DNA from: Chryseobacterium sp. MA9 | Lineage (GTDB): Bacteria > Bacteroidota > Bacteroidia > Flavobacteriales > Weeksellaceae | Direction of reading: 5' to 3' | Assembly: GCF_024399315.1 (NCBI RefSeq) | Contig: NZ_CP075170.1 | Coordinates: 4,340,001-4,404,000 of the forward strand | Length of the DNA: 64,000 nucleotides | Shown: positions 42,515-52,155 of the stretch, one piece after another | How positions within the stretch are numbered: position 1 is the first letter of the stretch | Layout: each line of letters opens with the position of its first letter | Program-made: the position numbers and the translations under genes | The notes under the pieces: model-generated | What the model was told of the DNA's origin: nothing | Database searches by the model: none | Seen by the model: the letters and a program-made list of their open reading frames with translations, nothing else

Positions 42515-44845
42515 ATGGACTATTTGAAAGGACTTAATGAATCACAATATGAAGCCGTTACCTCTTTACAAGGGCCTTTGATGGTACTTGCCGGAGCAGG
42601 TTCCGGGAAAACGCGTGTACTTACCATGCGTATTGCTCATTTAATACATAATGGAATAGACCCTTTCAATATCCTGGCGCTTACCTTTACCAATAAGGCG
42701 GCTCGTGAAATGAAAGACCGTATTGCAAAAGTAGTAGGAGACAGCAATGCAAGAAGCCTTTGGATGGGGACTTTCCACTCTGTTTTTGCAAGAATTTTAA
42801 GAATTGAGTCTCATTATCTTGGGTATCCTTCCAATTTTACCATTTATGATCAGCAGGATGCCCTGAATGTGATCAAAAAAGTATTGAAGGATATGAATAT
42901 CGATGCAGATCTTTATAAACCTAAAAAAGTTCAGGCAAGAATTTCAACTTATAAAAATAATCTGATTACGGTAAAAGCTTACTTCAACAATCCGGAACTG
43001 ATGGAAGCGGATGAAAAGGCAAATATGAAATTCATCGGGCAGATTTATCAGAAATATGTGGATCAGTGTTTCAGAAACGGATCTATGGATTTTGATGACC
43101 TATTGTTGAAAACCAATGAGCTGCTGACCCGTTTTCCTGAAGTGCTTGCAAAATATCAGGACAGGTTCAGATATATCATGGTAGATGAGTACCAGGATAC
43201 CAACCATTCTCAGTATCTTATTGTAAAAGCATTAGCTTCAAAATTTGAGAATATCTGCGTGGTAGGGGATGATGCGCAATCTATCTATTCTTTCCGTGGA
43301 GCAAATATTTACAATATTTTAAACTTTAAAAAAGATTACACGGATGCTAAAACGGTATCATTGGAGCAGAATTACCGTTCTACACAGAATATTGTAAATG
43401 CAGCTAATGTAGTTATTGCAAAAAACTTACAGCAGTTTAAGAAAAATGTTTTCAGTGACAATGAAGAAGGAGATAAGATCAAAATTTACCGGTCTCTTTC
43501 TGATGCTGATGAAGCCAATTTCGTAGCAGGAAATATCTGGGAACTTCGTAACCGTGACCAGAGAAAATACAGTGATTTTGCAATTTTATACAGAACAAAC
43601 TCTCAGACACGTGCTTTTGAAGATGCGCTGAGACGTAAAAATATTCCGTACAAAGTATATGGAGGACTTTCTTTCTATCAAAGAAAAGAAGTAAAAGACC
43701 TTATTGGCTATCTGCGTCTTCTGATTAATGAAAACGATTCTGAAGCATTGATGAGGATCATCAACTATCCTGCAAGAGGAATAGGAGAAACAACACAGAA
43801 TAAGCTGATCGTTTTTGCAGATGCTCACAATGTTGCGGTTTCAAAAGTATTGGAAAATCTTCCAATGTATGCACCACAATTAGGGCTGAATAACGGAGTT
43901 TTGAACAAACTGAACGACTTCTGGTCCATGATCAAGGCTTTTCAGGTATTATTGAAAACAGAAACAGCTTACAGCGTGGCTATGGAAGTGGCTAAGCGAA
44001 GCGGTTTAATCAAATTCTTAAAAGATGATCAGACTCCTGAAGGAATTTCCAGAGTAGAAAACGTACAGGAATTGATGAACTCCATGCAAGGGTTTATTGA
44101 AGAACAGATGCAGCTTGAAGATGGAGATCCGAGTCTTTCCAACTTTCTTGAAAATATTGCACTTTCAGCAGATACTCAGGATAAAAATCTGGAAGATGAT
44201 ATGGTTTCTTTGATGACCATTCACCTTTCAAAAGGACTTGAATTCCCGGTAGTTCACTTAGTAGGACTTGAGGAAAACCTATTCCCAAGTTTTATGAGTT
44301 CCGCAACCAGAGAAGATCTTGAGGAAGAGAGAAGACTATTTTATGTGGCATTGACAAGAGCTGAAAAACAGGTCTTTTTCTCATATGCTGTTTCCCGTTT
44401 TCAATGGGGGAAAATTACGGATGCGGAACCTTCAAGATTCTTAAGTGAAATTGATGATGAATATATTGAATTCCTTAATCCTGCTTTGGAAAAAAGATTT
44501 ATCAATAACTCAGGGGTGAAGTCCAATATTTTTGATGAACATCCTTCCGAAATGAAATCTTTCAAAAAGGTTGAGAAAAAAACAATTGACAGAGGAGATA
44601 CTTCAAAACCGGCGCCTGAAGTAAGAAAACTGAAACCTGTAAGTACAGCTAAAATTATCAATCCAAGCGGAGCTTCTTCCCAGGATATTGAAGTAGGAGA
44701 TAAAGTGAGACATGACCGTTTCGGAATTGGAGAAGTTAGTTTCCTGGATGGAACAGATCCTCAGAATATCAAAGCAAAAGTTATTTTCATCCATGAAGGA
44801 GAGAAAAACCTGATTCTGAAATATGCTAAACTGACTAAGATTTAA
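42515..44845 (+). CDS. PcrA/UvrD-type superfamily 1 DNA helicase
   Basis: 776 residues. All SF1A motifs are visible: LAGAGSGKT (Walker A, about residues 25-33), VDEYQDTN (Walker B), GDDAQSIYSFRGA (motif III), LEQNYRSTQNI (motif IV), MTIHLSKGLEFPVVHL (motif V) and RRLFYVALTRAEKQ (motif VI). The last 60 residues (VGDKVRHDRFGIGEVSFLDG) form the Tudor-like domain that binds RNA polymerase in PcrA. A 3'-5' helicase in repair and replication-transcription conflict. Confidence 0.95.
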   Translation: MDYLKGLNESQYEAVTSLQGPLMVLAGAGSGKTRVLTMRIAHLIHNGIDPFNILALTFTNKAAREMKDRIAKVVGDSNARSLWMGTFHSVFARILRIESHYLGYPSNFTIYDQQDALNVIKKVLKDMNIDADLYKPKKVQARISTYKNNLITVKAYFNNPELMEADEKANMKFIGQIYQKYVDQCFRNGSMDFDDLLLKTNELLTRFPEVLAKYQDRFRYIMVDEYQDTNHSQYLIVKALASKFENICVVGDDAQSIYSFRGANIYNILNFKKDYTDAKTVSLEQNYRSTQNIVNAANVVIAKNLQQFKKNVFSDNEEGDKIKIYRSLSDADEANFVAGNIWELRNRDQRKYSDFAILYRTNSQTRAFEDALRRKNIPYKVYGGLSFYQRKEVKDLIGYLRLLINENDSEALMRIINYPARGIGETTQNKLIVFADAHNVAVSKVLENLPMYAPQLGLNNGVLNKLNDFWSMIKAFQVLLKTETAYSVAMEVAKRSGLIKFLKDDQTPEGISRVENVQELMNSMQGFIEEQMQLEDGDPSLSNFLENIALSADTQDKNLEDDMVSLMTIHLSKGLEFPVVHLVGLEENLFPSFMSSATREDLEEERRLFYVALTRAEKQVFFSYAVSRFQWGKITDAEPSRFLSEIDDEYIEFLNPALEKRFINNSGVKSNIFDEHPSEMKSFKKVEKKTIDRGDTSKPAPEVRKLKPVSTAKIINPSGASSQDIEVGDKVRHDRFGIGEVSFLDGTDPQNIKAKVIFIHEGEKNLILKYAKLTKI

Positions 44846-44865
44846 TTTCAAATATTTAAAGATAT

Positions 44866-44900
44866 AAAAAAACGGATTCAATTTTTGAATCCGTTTTTTT
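44866..44900 (+). terminator. Terminator of the helicase gene
   Basis: AAAAAACGGATTCAA pairs with TTGAATCCGTTTTTT around a three-base loop, 20 bases after the stop. Confidence 0.94.
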
Positions 44901-44987
44901 ATTGAGATTTCTTTAATTTATCTTAACTTTAAATGAGGGATAGAAAGAAACAATAATCTTTTTTTATAAAAACAAAGTCTATTGATT

Positions 44988-45017
44988 TTGTGGACTAATA
45001 AATATATTTTACATTTG
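44988..45017 (+). promoter_or_regulatory. Bacteroidota promoter of the TonB-dependent receptor
   Basis: TTG at 44988-44990, 19 bases, TACATTTG at 45010-45017; 40 bases to the ATG. Confidence 0.83.
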
Positions 45018-45057
45018 CACCCTGTAAAAACATAAATGTTCAATCAAATTAAACTAT

Positions 45058-47826
45058 ATGAGAAATAAAAAAACTATTCTTTCGGCCTCTGTTTTATTTT
45101 TTCTTGGCGTATATACTTACGGACAGGAAAAAGACAGCATAAAAACAAATAAGGATACCATAAAAACCAATAATGTAGAAGAAGTAGTTGTATTAGGTTC
45201 AAGAGCCGGAGCCAGATCTAAAGTAGACAGTCCGGTTCCCGTAGATGTATTCAATGTAAAAGAATCTTCAATTATTCTTCCTCAGACCAATATTGGACAA
45301 ATTCTGAATGCTGTAGCACCTTCATTTACTTCTACAATTCAAACCAATTCAGATGGTACAGACCACTTGGATCCTGCCCAGTTGAGAGGTTTGGGACCTG
45401 ATCAGGTTTTGGTTTTGGTTAATGGAAAGAGAAGACATACTTCAGCATTAGTAAATGTAAACGGAACACCGGGAAGAGGTACTGTAGGAACCGATTTGAA
45501 TGCTATTCCCTCTTTTGCTTTGAACAGAATAGAAGTATTAAGAGACGGAGCTGCGGCACAATATGGATCTGATGCCATTGCCGGAGTGATCAACCTTGAT
45601 CTGAAAAGAGATACGGGAAAACTGGCAGGGCAGATCAGCTACGGAGGAAACCTGACCCCAACAGCTAATGATCATACCGGAGATTTTGACGGTCAGAATA
45701 TTCAGCTGGATCTGAACTACGGTAATAAAATCGGAGCCAAAGGAGGTTTCTTTAATATTACCTGGTCTTCACAGTTCAGAAACCCAACTTACAGAGCAGG
45801 AACAGAAAGTGGTCCTATTTACAACGCTTATAATGCCATTGAACAACGTGCATTAAATGACGGAGTGAACCTTTCTTCTCTTTTTACAAATATAAACAAT
45901 ACTCCAAATTCACAGCAGCTTGTGAATTATATACATCAGTATGCACAGGGAGTAAACTATTTTTCTCCTGATTTGCAAAATTCCATCCAGGGAGCTAACA
46001 CCATTTCTGCTTTACAGAATGTTTTGAAATCTGCGAATTTTACCAGAGATCAGCTTAATTATATCACAGATCAGGAACTGGCTTACAGAGGGCAGACGAG
46101 AAAGGATTTTAATATGCAGGTAGGACAGTCTAAGCTTAACAATCACCAACTTTTTGTGAATGCCGAGATCCCTGTAAGTGACAACTGGAAAGTGTATACG
46201 TTTGGTGGATACAGCATAAGACACGGAACTTCAGGAGGATTTTACAGAAGACCAAGTGAAAGCAGAACGTTTACAGGTTTATACCCTAATGGTTATCTTC
46301 CGCAGATTGGGACAGATATTCAGGATATCTCACTGGCTGCAGGAATCAAAGGAAAATGGGACGGCTGGAATATTGATTTCAGTAATACATACGGACAAAA
46401 CTCATTTACCTATAACATCCAAAATACAGGAAATACTTCTTTACGCTTTGCTTCACCAAGGGAGTTTAATGCAGGCGGCCTAAGATTTTCCCAAAATACA
46501 ATCAATTTAGATTTCTCTAAAAAATATGATGTATGGGAAGGAATCAACGTGGCATTTGGAGCTGAGCACCGTTACGAGAATTTTAAAATTACCCAGGGTG
46601 AAGAAGCTTCCTATGCAACGTATGATGCTTCCGGGAATGTATGGAACGGAAACTCTGTGAGACCTACGGATTTCTTTGGAGCAGCGCTTCCGGGAGGATC
46701 ACAGGTATTCAACGGATTCAAGCCTGGAAATGCTGTTGATAAAAACAGACAGTCGGTGGCAGCTTATGCAGATGTTGAATTCAACTTTACAAACTGGTTA
46801 CTGGTAGATGCTGCGGCCAGATATGAAAACTATTCTGATTTTGGATCGACATTCAATTATAAATTAGCTTCAAGAATCAAGGTTGCCCCTAATTTCAATG
46901 TGAGATTTGCAGGTTCTACAGGATTCAGAGCGCCATCTATTCACCAGATTTATTATAATGTAACGTCTACATTGTTTACTAATAATCAGCTTTTGGAAGT
47001 GGGAACTTTCAGTAATGATTCTCAGCTGGCAGGATTACTGGATATGCCAAAACTGAAGCAGGAAACTTCTAAATCAGCAAGTGTAGGATTTACTTACAGA
47101 ATTCCTTCAGTTGGGCTTAGCTTTACAGCAGACGGATATTTCACAAGAATTGACAACCGTATTATTCTTACCGACCAGTTTTTAAGAGCAAGCGTTCCTC
47201 AGAAAGCACAGGAAGCTTATGATCAGTTGGGAATCAACGCTGCGCAGTTCTTTACGAATGCTATTGATACAGAAACAAAAGGTTTGGATATAGTGATTTC
47301 ACATAATGCAAGATTTTCAGGATTTAAGCTAGATAACAACTTTGCCATTAACCTTAATAAAACCAAGCAGGTAGGAGATATCCATTCTGCAGGGCTTTTA
47401 CAATCGCCACAGCTTGAAAAAGTATACTTCTCTGAAAAATCAAGAGTATATCTGGAAGAAGCTGTACCTAGAGTAAAAGCGAGTCTTTCTCACACACTTT
47501 CATGGAAGAGTGCCACTTTCTATTTGAGAAATACTTATTTTGGAAAAGTAACAGGAGCTGATATTATTGATGTAAACGGAGACGGAATTATTGATTTTAA
47601 TGAACACCAGCAGATTGGAGATAAGATCATTACTGATTTGTCTGCTGCTTATCAGTTTACTAAAAATGTAGGATTAACTTTAGGTGTGAATAATTTGTTT
47701 GATATCTATCCAACGAAAAACCTTACTGCTTCTACCAATAACGACCAATTCATCTATTCACGTTCCACTTCGCAATTTGGACAAAATGGTAGATATGTCT
47801 TCGCAAGACTTAATTTCAATTTTTAA
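45058..47826 (+). CDS. TonB-dependent receptor
   Basis: 922 residues, signal peptide about 1-22 (TYGQ). It begins with an acidic Lys/Thr stretch, then a plug domain (VEEVVVLGSRA as TonB box-like region; LRGLGPDQVLVLVNGKRRH, about residues 104-122; EVLRDGAAAQYGSDAIAGVI, about 158-177), then a long beta-barrel ending in FARLNFNF, the terminal Phe needed for outer-membrane insertion. No N-terminal carboxypeptidase-like domain and no SusD partner. Near residue 838, DVNGDGIIDFNE is an EF-hand-like calcium loop. Substrate unknown. Confidence 0.94.
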   Translation: MRNKKTILSASVLFFLGVYTYGQEKDSIKTNKDTIKTNNVEEVVVLGSRAGARSKVDSPVPVDVFNVKESSIILPQTNIGQILNAVAPSFTSTIQTNSDGTDHLDPAQLRGLGPDQVLVLVNGKRRHTSALVNVNGTPGRGTVGTDLNAIPSFALNRIEVLRDGAAAQYGSDAIAGVINLDLKRDTGKLAGQISYGGNLTPTANDHTGDFDGQNIQLDLNYGNKIGAKGGFFNITWSSQFRNPTYRAGTESGPIYNAYNAIEQRALNDGVNLSSLFTNINNTPNSQQLVNYIHQYAQGVNYFSPDLQNSIQGANTISALQNVLKSANFTRDQLNYITDQELAYRGQTRKDFNMQVGQSKLNNHQLFVNAEIPVSDNWKVYTFGGYSIRHGTSGGFYRRPSESRTFTGLYPNGYLPQIGTDIQDISLAAGIKGKWDGWNIDFSNTYGQNSFTYNIQNTGNTSLRFASPREFNAGGLRFSQNTINLDFSKKYDVWEGINVAFGAEHRYENFKITQGEEASYATYDASGNVWNGNSVRPTDFFGAALPGGSQVFNGFKPGNAVDKNRQSVAAYADVEFNFTNWLLVDAAARYENYSDFGSTFNYKLASRIKVAPNFNVRFAGSTGFRAPSIHQIYYNVTSTLFTNNQLLEVGTFSNDSQLAGLLDMPKLKQETSKSASVGFTYRIPSVGLSFTADGYFTRIDNRIILTDQFLRASVPQKAQEAYDQLGINAAQFFTNAIDTETKGLDIVISHNARFSGFKLDNNFAINLNKTKQVGDIHSAGLLQSPQLEKVYFSEKSRVYLEEAVPRVKASLSHTLSWKSATFYLRNTYFGKVTGADIIDVNGDGIIDFNEHQQIGDKIITDLSAAYQFTKNVGLTLGVNNLFDIYPTKNLTASTNNDQFIYSRSTSQFGQNGRYVFARLNFNF

Positions 47827-47850
47827 ATAAAAATTACCGATAATGCTTAT

Positions 47851-47883
47851 AAAAAACAGTTCAGAATTTCTGAACTGTTTTTC
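47851..47883. terminator. Bidirectional terminator
   Basis: AAAAACAGTTCAGAA pairs with TTCTGAACTGTTTTT, one loop base. Between converging receptor and cstA genes. Confidence 0.94.
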
Positions 47884-47900
47884 TTTATTTAATATGAATT

Positions 47901-49742
47901 TTATCTTTCTACAAGCTCTTTCACAGGTTCACCATAATGATCAATCTCCGTTGTGTTGATCCGAAGAAGCTGATACCATTTCCTGAAAGCTCCTATAAAT
48001 ACAATAAGCATCAGAATCATTGCTGTTGCCGCTAACGCAGCCAGTAAGTACTGTCCTTTTGGAATATAGATGGCAGTTACCTGAATATAACCTGCCCAGA
48101 AGGTAATTCCTGCCATGAAAACTCCCGGAACAGCTGAGCATAAAGCATATTTTCCCCTGTTCATCCTTATCAGCATTGTTGTACAGACGATAAGTCCGCA
48201 GGCAGCCAGCAGCTGATTACTGATTCCGAATAAAGGCCAGATGCTGTTTACATTTCCGGTATATACCAGGTATCCCCAGGCAAAAGTGAAAAGAAGGCTG
48301 CTGATAATAATTCCCGGAATCCAGTTTTTATCATTGAATTTTGGAACTACAGAACCCAGCATCTCCTGTAGGAAGAAGCGTCCCACTCTTGTTCCTGCAT
48401 CAATAGCAGTAAGAATAAATACCGCCTCAAACATAATTGCGAAATTATACCAATAAGCCGTCAGCTGATCCATATATGGGATTTTATTAAAGATATGAGC
48501 CATTCCCACAGCCAGAGATACCGCACCTCCTGTTCTGCCATACAGATCAATTCCTATTTTCTGTGAATAATAATCGATGTCTACACCATGCAGGGAAGGA
48601 TGTGCTGCAAGAAATGAATCATAAGCTTCCTTAGGAGTATTGATTGCAAAATAATCACCAGGCATCAGTGTACATGCCGCAATAAGTGCCATCAATGCTA
48701 CGAAACCTTCCACAAGCATTGCTCCGTAACCTACGAAAAGTATCTCTCTTTCTTTATTAAGCATTTTCGGTGTTGTTCCCGTAGCAATCACAGCATGGAA
48801 ACCTGAAATAGCTCCGCAGGCAATCACAATAAAAATAAAAGGAAGCACGGGTCCGCCAATAATAGGTCCTCCGCCATTAACAAAAGCCGTGATAGCAGGC
48901 ATCTGTATGGTAGGATGGATGACAATTACTCCGATAGCCAGCATAATAATAGTTCCTATCTTTAAATAAGTAGAAAGATAGTCTCTTGGAACCAGAAGCA
49001 ACCATACCGGTAATACAGAAGCAATAAAACCATACAGAGGAATAGCAATAGAAATTGTTTTAATATCCCAGGAAAATAAATTATTCATGGTAGGATTCTG
49101 CATCAGACTGTGACCTCCGATGATTCCGGCAATCAAAAGTATACCGCCTAAAATACTAGCAAACAAAACACTGTTCTTTTTATAACGCATAATCAGTCCC
49201 ATGATAATGGCAATAGGCATGGTAATGATTACTGTAAAAAGAGACCATGAGGCTTCATGCATCGCATTGATACAGGCCAGTGATAAACCGGCTAGCGTAA
49301 GAATCAGAATGAAAAGGATTGCAAAACCAGCCACAGTTCCGGTGGCTTTTCCGATTTCTTTTGAGGCGATAGTCGCGAGACTTTGGCCTTTGTGCCTTAC
49401 AGAAGCAAAGAGTACAACCATATCATGCACTCCGCCTCCCAATACACAACCAATCAGAATCCATAATGCACCCGGAAGATATCCGAACTGAGCAGCAAGA
49501 ACAGGTCCTACTAATGGCCCTGCGGCGGCAATTGCGGCAAAATGATGTCCGAAAAGGACATTTTTATTAGTAGCAACATAATCTTTACCATCTGCAAATT
49601 CTACAGCCGGGGTCATATTTTGGTCGTTAAGCCTGAGTACTTTATTGGCAATAAAAATACCATAAAAACGATAAGCTATTGCAAAAATAAGAACAGATGC
49701 AAATATGAGCGTAAGCGCATTGATATTGTTTAAAGATTCCAT
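47901..49742 (-). CDS. cstA: Carbon starvation protein CstA
   Basis: 613 residues with about 16 hydrophobic helices. Family motifs near the N-terminus include YRFYGIFIANKVL and GHHFAAIAAAGPLVGPVLAAQFGYLPGALW. It is a peptide or pyruvate transporter of the CstA/YjiY family, induced on carbon starvation in E. coli. Inner membrane. The gene is monocistronic. The regulatory signals in the 194-base spacer upstream are not obvious. Confidence 0.95.
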   Translation of the reverse strand: MESLNNINALTLIFASVLIFAIAYRFYGIFIANKVLRLNDQNMTPAVEFADGKDYVATNKNVLFGHHFAAIAAAGPLVGPVLAAQFGYLPGALWILIGCVLGGGVHDMVVLFASVRHKGQSLATIASKEIGKATGTVAGFAILFILILTLAGLSLACINAMHEASWSLFTVIITMPIAIIMGLIMRYKKNSVLFASILGGILLIAGIIGGHSLMQNPTMNNLFSWDIKTISIAIPLYGFIASVLPVWLLLVPRDYLSTYLKIGTIIMLAIGVIVIHPTIQMPAITAFVNGGGPIIGGPVLPFIFIVIACGAISGFHAVIATGTTPKMLNKEREILFVGYGAMLVEGFVALMALIAACTLMPGDYFAINTPKEAYDSFLAAHPSLHGVDIDYYSQKIGIDLYGRTGGAVSLAVGMAHIFNKIPYMDQLTAYWYNFAIMFEAVFILTAIDAGTRVGRFFLQEMLGSVVPKFNDKNWIPGIIISSLLFTFAWGYLVYTGNVNSIWPLFGISNQLLAACGLIVCTTMLIRMNRGKYALCSAVPGVFMAGITFWAGYIQVTAIYIPKGQYLLAALAATAMILMLIVFIGAFRKWYQLLRINTTEIDHYGEPVKELVER

Positions 49743-49936
49743 ATTTCTTACTTTTATTGATGAAAAATTAATTTATTAGCATTTTTGTTGTAAATAATTT
49801 AAACAATAGCCAAGGTAATTAATTCTCAATGAAAAAACATCAATATGTATATCAATCTAGCAAATTTACTGTTGATTTTGAATCTATTGTGTTGATTTAT
49901 AGTATTTTGATTTGTATTTAAATAGATAAATGTATA

Positions 49937-50974
49937 TTATTTCTTTTGTGAAATAACGAAATCCACCATCTCATCCGTAAGGTTATCCAGATAAGCCTTA
50001 TCAGTCGTACCAAATCCATGGACTCCACCGTCAACAATAATTAAAGAGTTCTGAATTTTCGCTCTGTTTAATTTTCTGTGAAGCTTTTTAGACTGGTTTA
50101 AAGGAACAATTTTATCATTATTCCCCTGAACAATTAAAGTAGGCACACCTTCTGAAACAAAATTAATAGGAGATATAGTTTTTAGATAATCAATGGCTCT
50201 GTCCTGTTCTTTTCTGATATCATATCCTGAAATTCCTTTCACAAGATTTTCCTGTAAACCGACAATTTTTTTTGACATTAATCCGATCAGGGCTACTGGA
50301 ATCGTACCTAACTTTGTGTAGAAAAGCTTATTGAGGTCTGCAGGACCATAATGATCAATTACATAATTTACTTTAGCAGAATAAGACGAAAGTTCCGGGC
50401 TGCCCAGATAAGTATTATCCGGAGTATAAGCTGCCATCAGGGAAAGATGAGCTCCGGCTGAAGCTCCAAATAACCCAATATTGTTGGTATCAAAATGATA
50501 TTGTTCTGCATTTTTTCTTACCCATCTTACTGCATCTTTGGTATCTTCCAAAGGTAATGGAAAATGAGTACTGTCATTCAAAAGGGTATAATTAATACTG
50601 ATTACAGCATATTGCTTTGTCATCAGCTTTGCAATGGTAGTTTCCAGATAATTATCCGCGTGAACCACCTTATCACCTTCTATCCATCCACCTCCGTGAA
50701 CATAGATCAATACTGGGAGTAATTGGCCTGCAGGAGCATTTTTGGGTGTAAAAATATCCAGTTTAACGGCATTACCCTTTCTGTTGGCTTTATATACAAT
50801 GTCCTCAGATAAATTAGCTATTTCCGGGAGTAATGTACTTTTTACAGGTGCAGCCTTAACCTGTACTTGTGAAAAGTTCTGTGAAAAACTTAATGTGAAA
50901 ACACTTAAAAATAAAACAAAAAACAGGTTTGTAAAAAACCTGTAGATTGATATGTTGTATATAGGTGATCTCAT
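49937..50974 (-). CDS. Secreted alpha/beta hydrolase (esterase)
   Basis: 345 residues, signal peptide about 1-32 (LSFSQ). Oxyanion HGGGWIEGD (about residues 94-102), nucleophile GASAGAHLS (about 169-177), acid QGNNDKIVPL (about 285-294) and His GGVHGFG (about 317-323) form a complete catalytic set of the HSL/carboxylesterase type, as in feruloyl- or acetyl-esterases. Likely a periplasmic esterase; substrate unknown. Confidence 0.9.
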   Translation of the reverse strand: MRSPIYNISIYRFFTNLFFVLFLSVFTLSFSQNFSQVQVKAAPVKSTLLPEIANLSEDIVYKANRKGNAVKLDIFTPKNAPAGQLLPVLIYVHGGGWIEGDKVVHADNYLETTIAKLMTKQYAVISINYTLLNDSTHFPLPLEDTKDAVRWVRKNAEQYHFDTNNIGLFGASAGAHLSLMAAYTPDNTYLGSPELSSYSAKVNYVIDHYGPADLNKLFYTKLGTIPVALIGLMSKKIVGLQENLVKGISGYDIRKEQDRAIDYLKTISPINFVSEGVPTLIVQGNNDKIVPLNQSKKLHRKLNRAKIQNSLIIVDGGVHGFGTTDKAYLDNLTDEMVDFVISQKK

Positions 50975-50996
50975 AATAAATTTTTTAGAAGGTATG

Positions 50997-51380
50997 TTAT
51001 TTTACTAACTCCTCAAAAAGTTTACCAAAAGTACTATTTAAATCTTTGGATTTTCCAGGATGAGGTCTGGAAGTCTGCACTACAGCACTTCTTACAGCTG
51101 TCAGCCAGCGGAAACGCTCAGGAATATCAAGCAGGGCAATAGGACCACCGTCTTTATCCCCATTGGCAATTTTCTGAAAGCTTTCAAGATTCTGGATAAT
51201 ATCTTCATAGTCCAGTTTGCTCTGCATCAGTTTAAATTTATCCGGACACAAATAAAATTCTACCCTGATGAATTTTTCCCTTTTGGAAAACATTACCAGT
51301 CCGATATTGAAAAATTCTTCTCTTTCAACTTTAGGTACCAAGCGTATTACCGCATATTCATATATTTTATCCTCTTGCAT
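50997..51380 (-). CDS. DUF3037 domain-containing protein
   Basis: 127 residues, essentially one DUF3037 domain. YEYAVIRLVPKVEREEFFNIGLVMFSKREKFI (about residues 7-39) is the family hallmark. Function unknown. Its start overlaps the end of the HipA-like kinase gene by 14 bases, a coupling seen repeatedly for this pair. It may be an accessory or partner protein of the kinase. Confidence 0.87.
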   Translation of the reverse strand: MQEDKIYEYAVIRLVPKVEREEFFNIGLVMFSKREKFIRVEFYLCPDKFKLMQSKLDYEDIIQNLESFQKIANGDKDGGPIALLDIPERFRWLTAVRSAVVQTSRPHPGKSKDLNSTFGKLFEELVK

Positions 51381-52140
51381 TTTTAGCTTCGTTTACAAAG
51401 ATTTGAGAATTTTCTAATCTGGTTTTCATAAACTGAAAATAGATATCACGAATTTCGTCAGGCGTTTCATCAGCATCATCCCAATGCAGCCAGTCTTCAG
51501 GAATCGTATTAACAATTTCTCTGAAAAGTGTATCATTCAGTACTTTGTGGGCAAATTGATCTGCTTCGTCAAGCATTTTTGCTTTGGGAAGAAGTACATG
51601 GTCTTTCACATATTTGAAAGGTGTTTTTGCCGCTGTATCAAAATTCTGCCAGGAGTGGTGAAAATAGAACGAAGCACCATTATCGATAATCCAAAGCTCT
51701 TTATTCCACATCAGCATATTGGTGTTCTTAAAAGTACGGTCAATGTTGGTAATAAAGGCATCCAGCCATACTATTTTTGAAGCCAGAAGGGGATCTACAC
51801 TTACTCCCGGATCATAAGTGATGGAACCGGAAAGATAATGCAGACCAAGATTCAGACCTTCAGAAAATTTCAGAAGATCCTGTATTTCTTCATCAGCTTC
51901 TGTTCTCCCGAAATCGGCATCAACATTGATAAAAACTAGTTCAGGAATTTTTAGTCCCAATGCTTCGGTAATCTTCCCACCCAAAAGTTCAGATATAAGC
52001 ATTTTTACCCCATGGCCTGCACCACGGAATTTTAATACATATTTGAAATCATCATCAGCTTCTGCCAGAGCGGGAAGAGATCCTCCCTCTCTCAGTGGCA
52101 GAATGTAACGCATCACGGTTACAGTTCTTAAATTCTGCAT
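51367..52140 (-). CDS. HipA-like kinase, no HipB partner
   Basis: 257 residues. The N-lobe has VLKFRGAGHGVKMLISELLGG (about residues 32-52), and the catalytic region reads DAFITNIDRTFKNTNML (about 127-143) with the metal-binding IDNGASF (about 153-159), as in HipA family serine/threonine kinases. No HipB-like DNA-binding antidote lies next to it; instead DUF3037 overlaps downstream. HipA kinases phosphorylate tRNA synthetases; target here unknown. Shorter than classical HipA (about 440 residues). Confidence 0.85.
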   Translation of the reverse strand: MQNLRTVTVMRYILPLREGGSLPALAEADDDFKYVLKFRGAGHGVKMLISELLGGKITEALGLKIPELVFINVDADFGRTEADEEIQDLLKFSEGLNLGLHYLSGSITYDPGVSVDPLLASKIVWLDAFITNIDRTFKNTNMLMWNKELWIIDNGASFYFHHSWQNFDTAAKTPFKYVKDHVLLPKAKMLDEADQFAHKVLNDTLFREIVNTIPEDWLHWDDADETPDEIRDIYFQFMKTRLENSQIFVNEAKNARG

Positions 52141-52155
52141 GAAGCAAAAATAAGG

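Noticed and set aside
51367..51380. HipA-DUF3037 overlap as a frameshifted single gene
   Set aside because: Both families exist as separate proteins, each is complete here and the overlap has a normal start codon.
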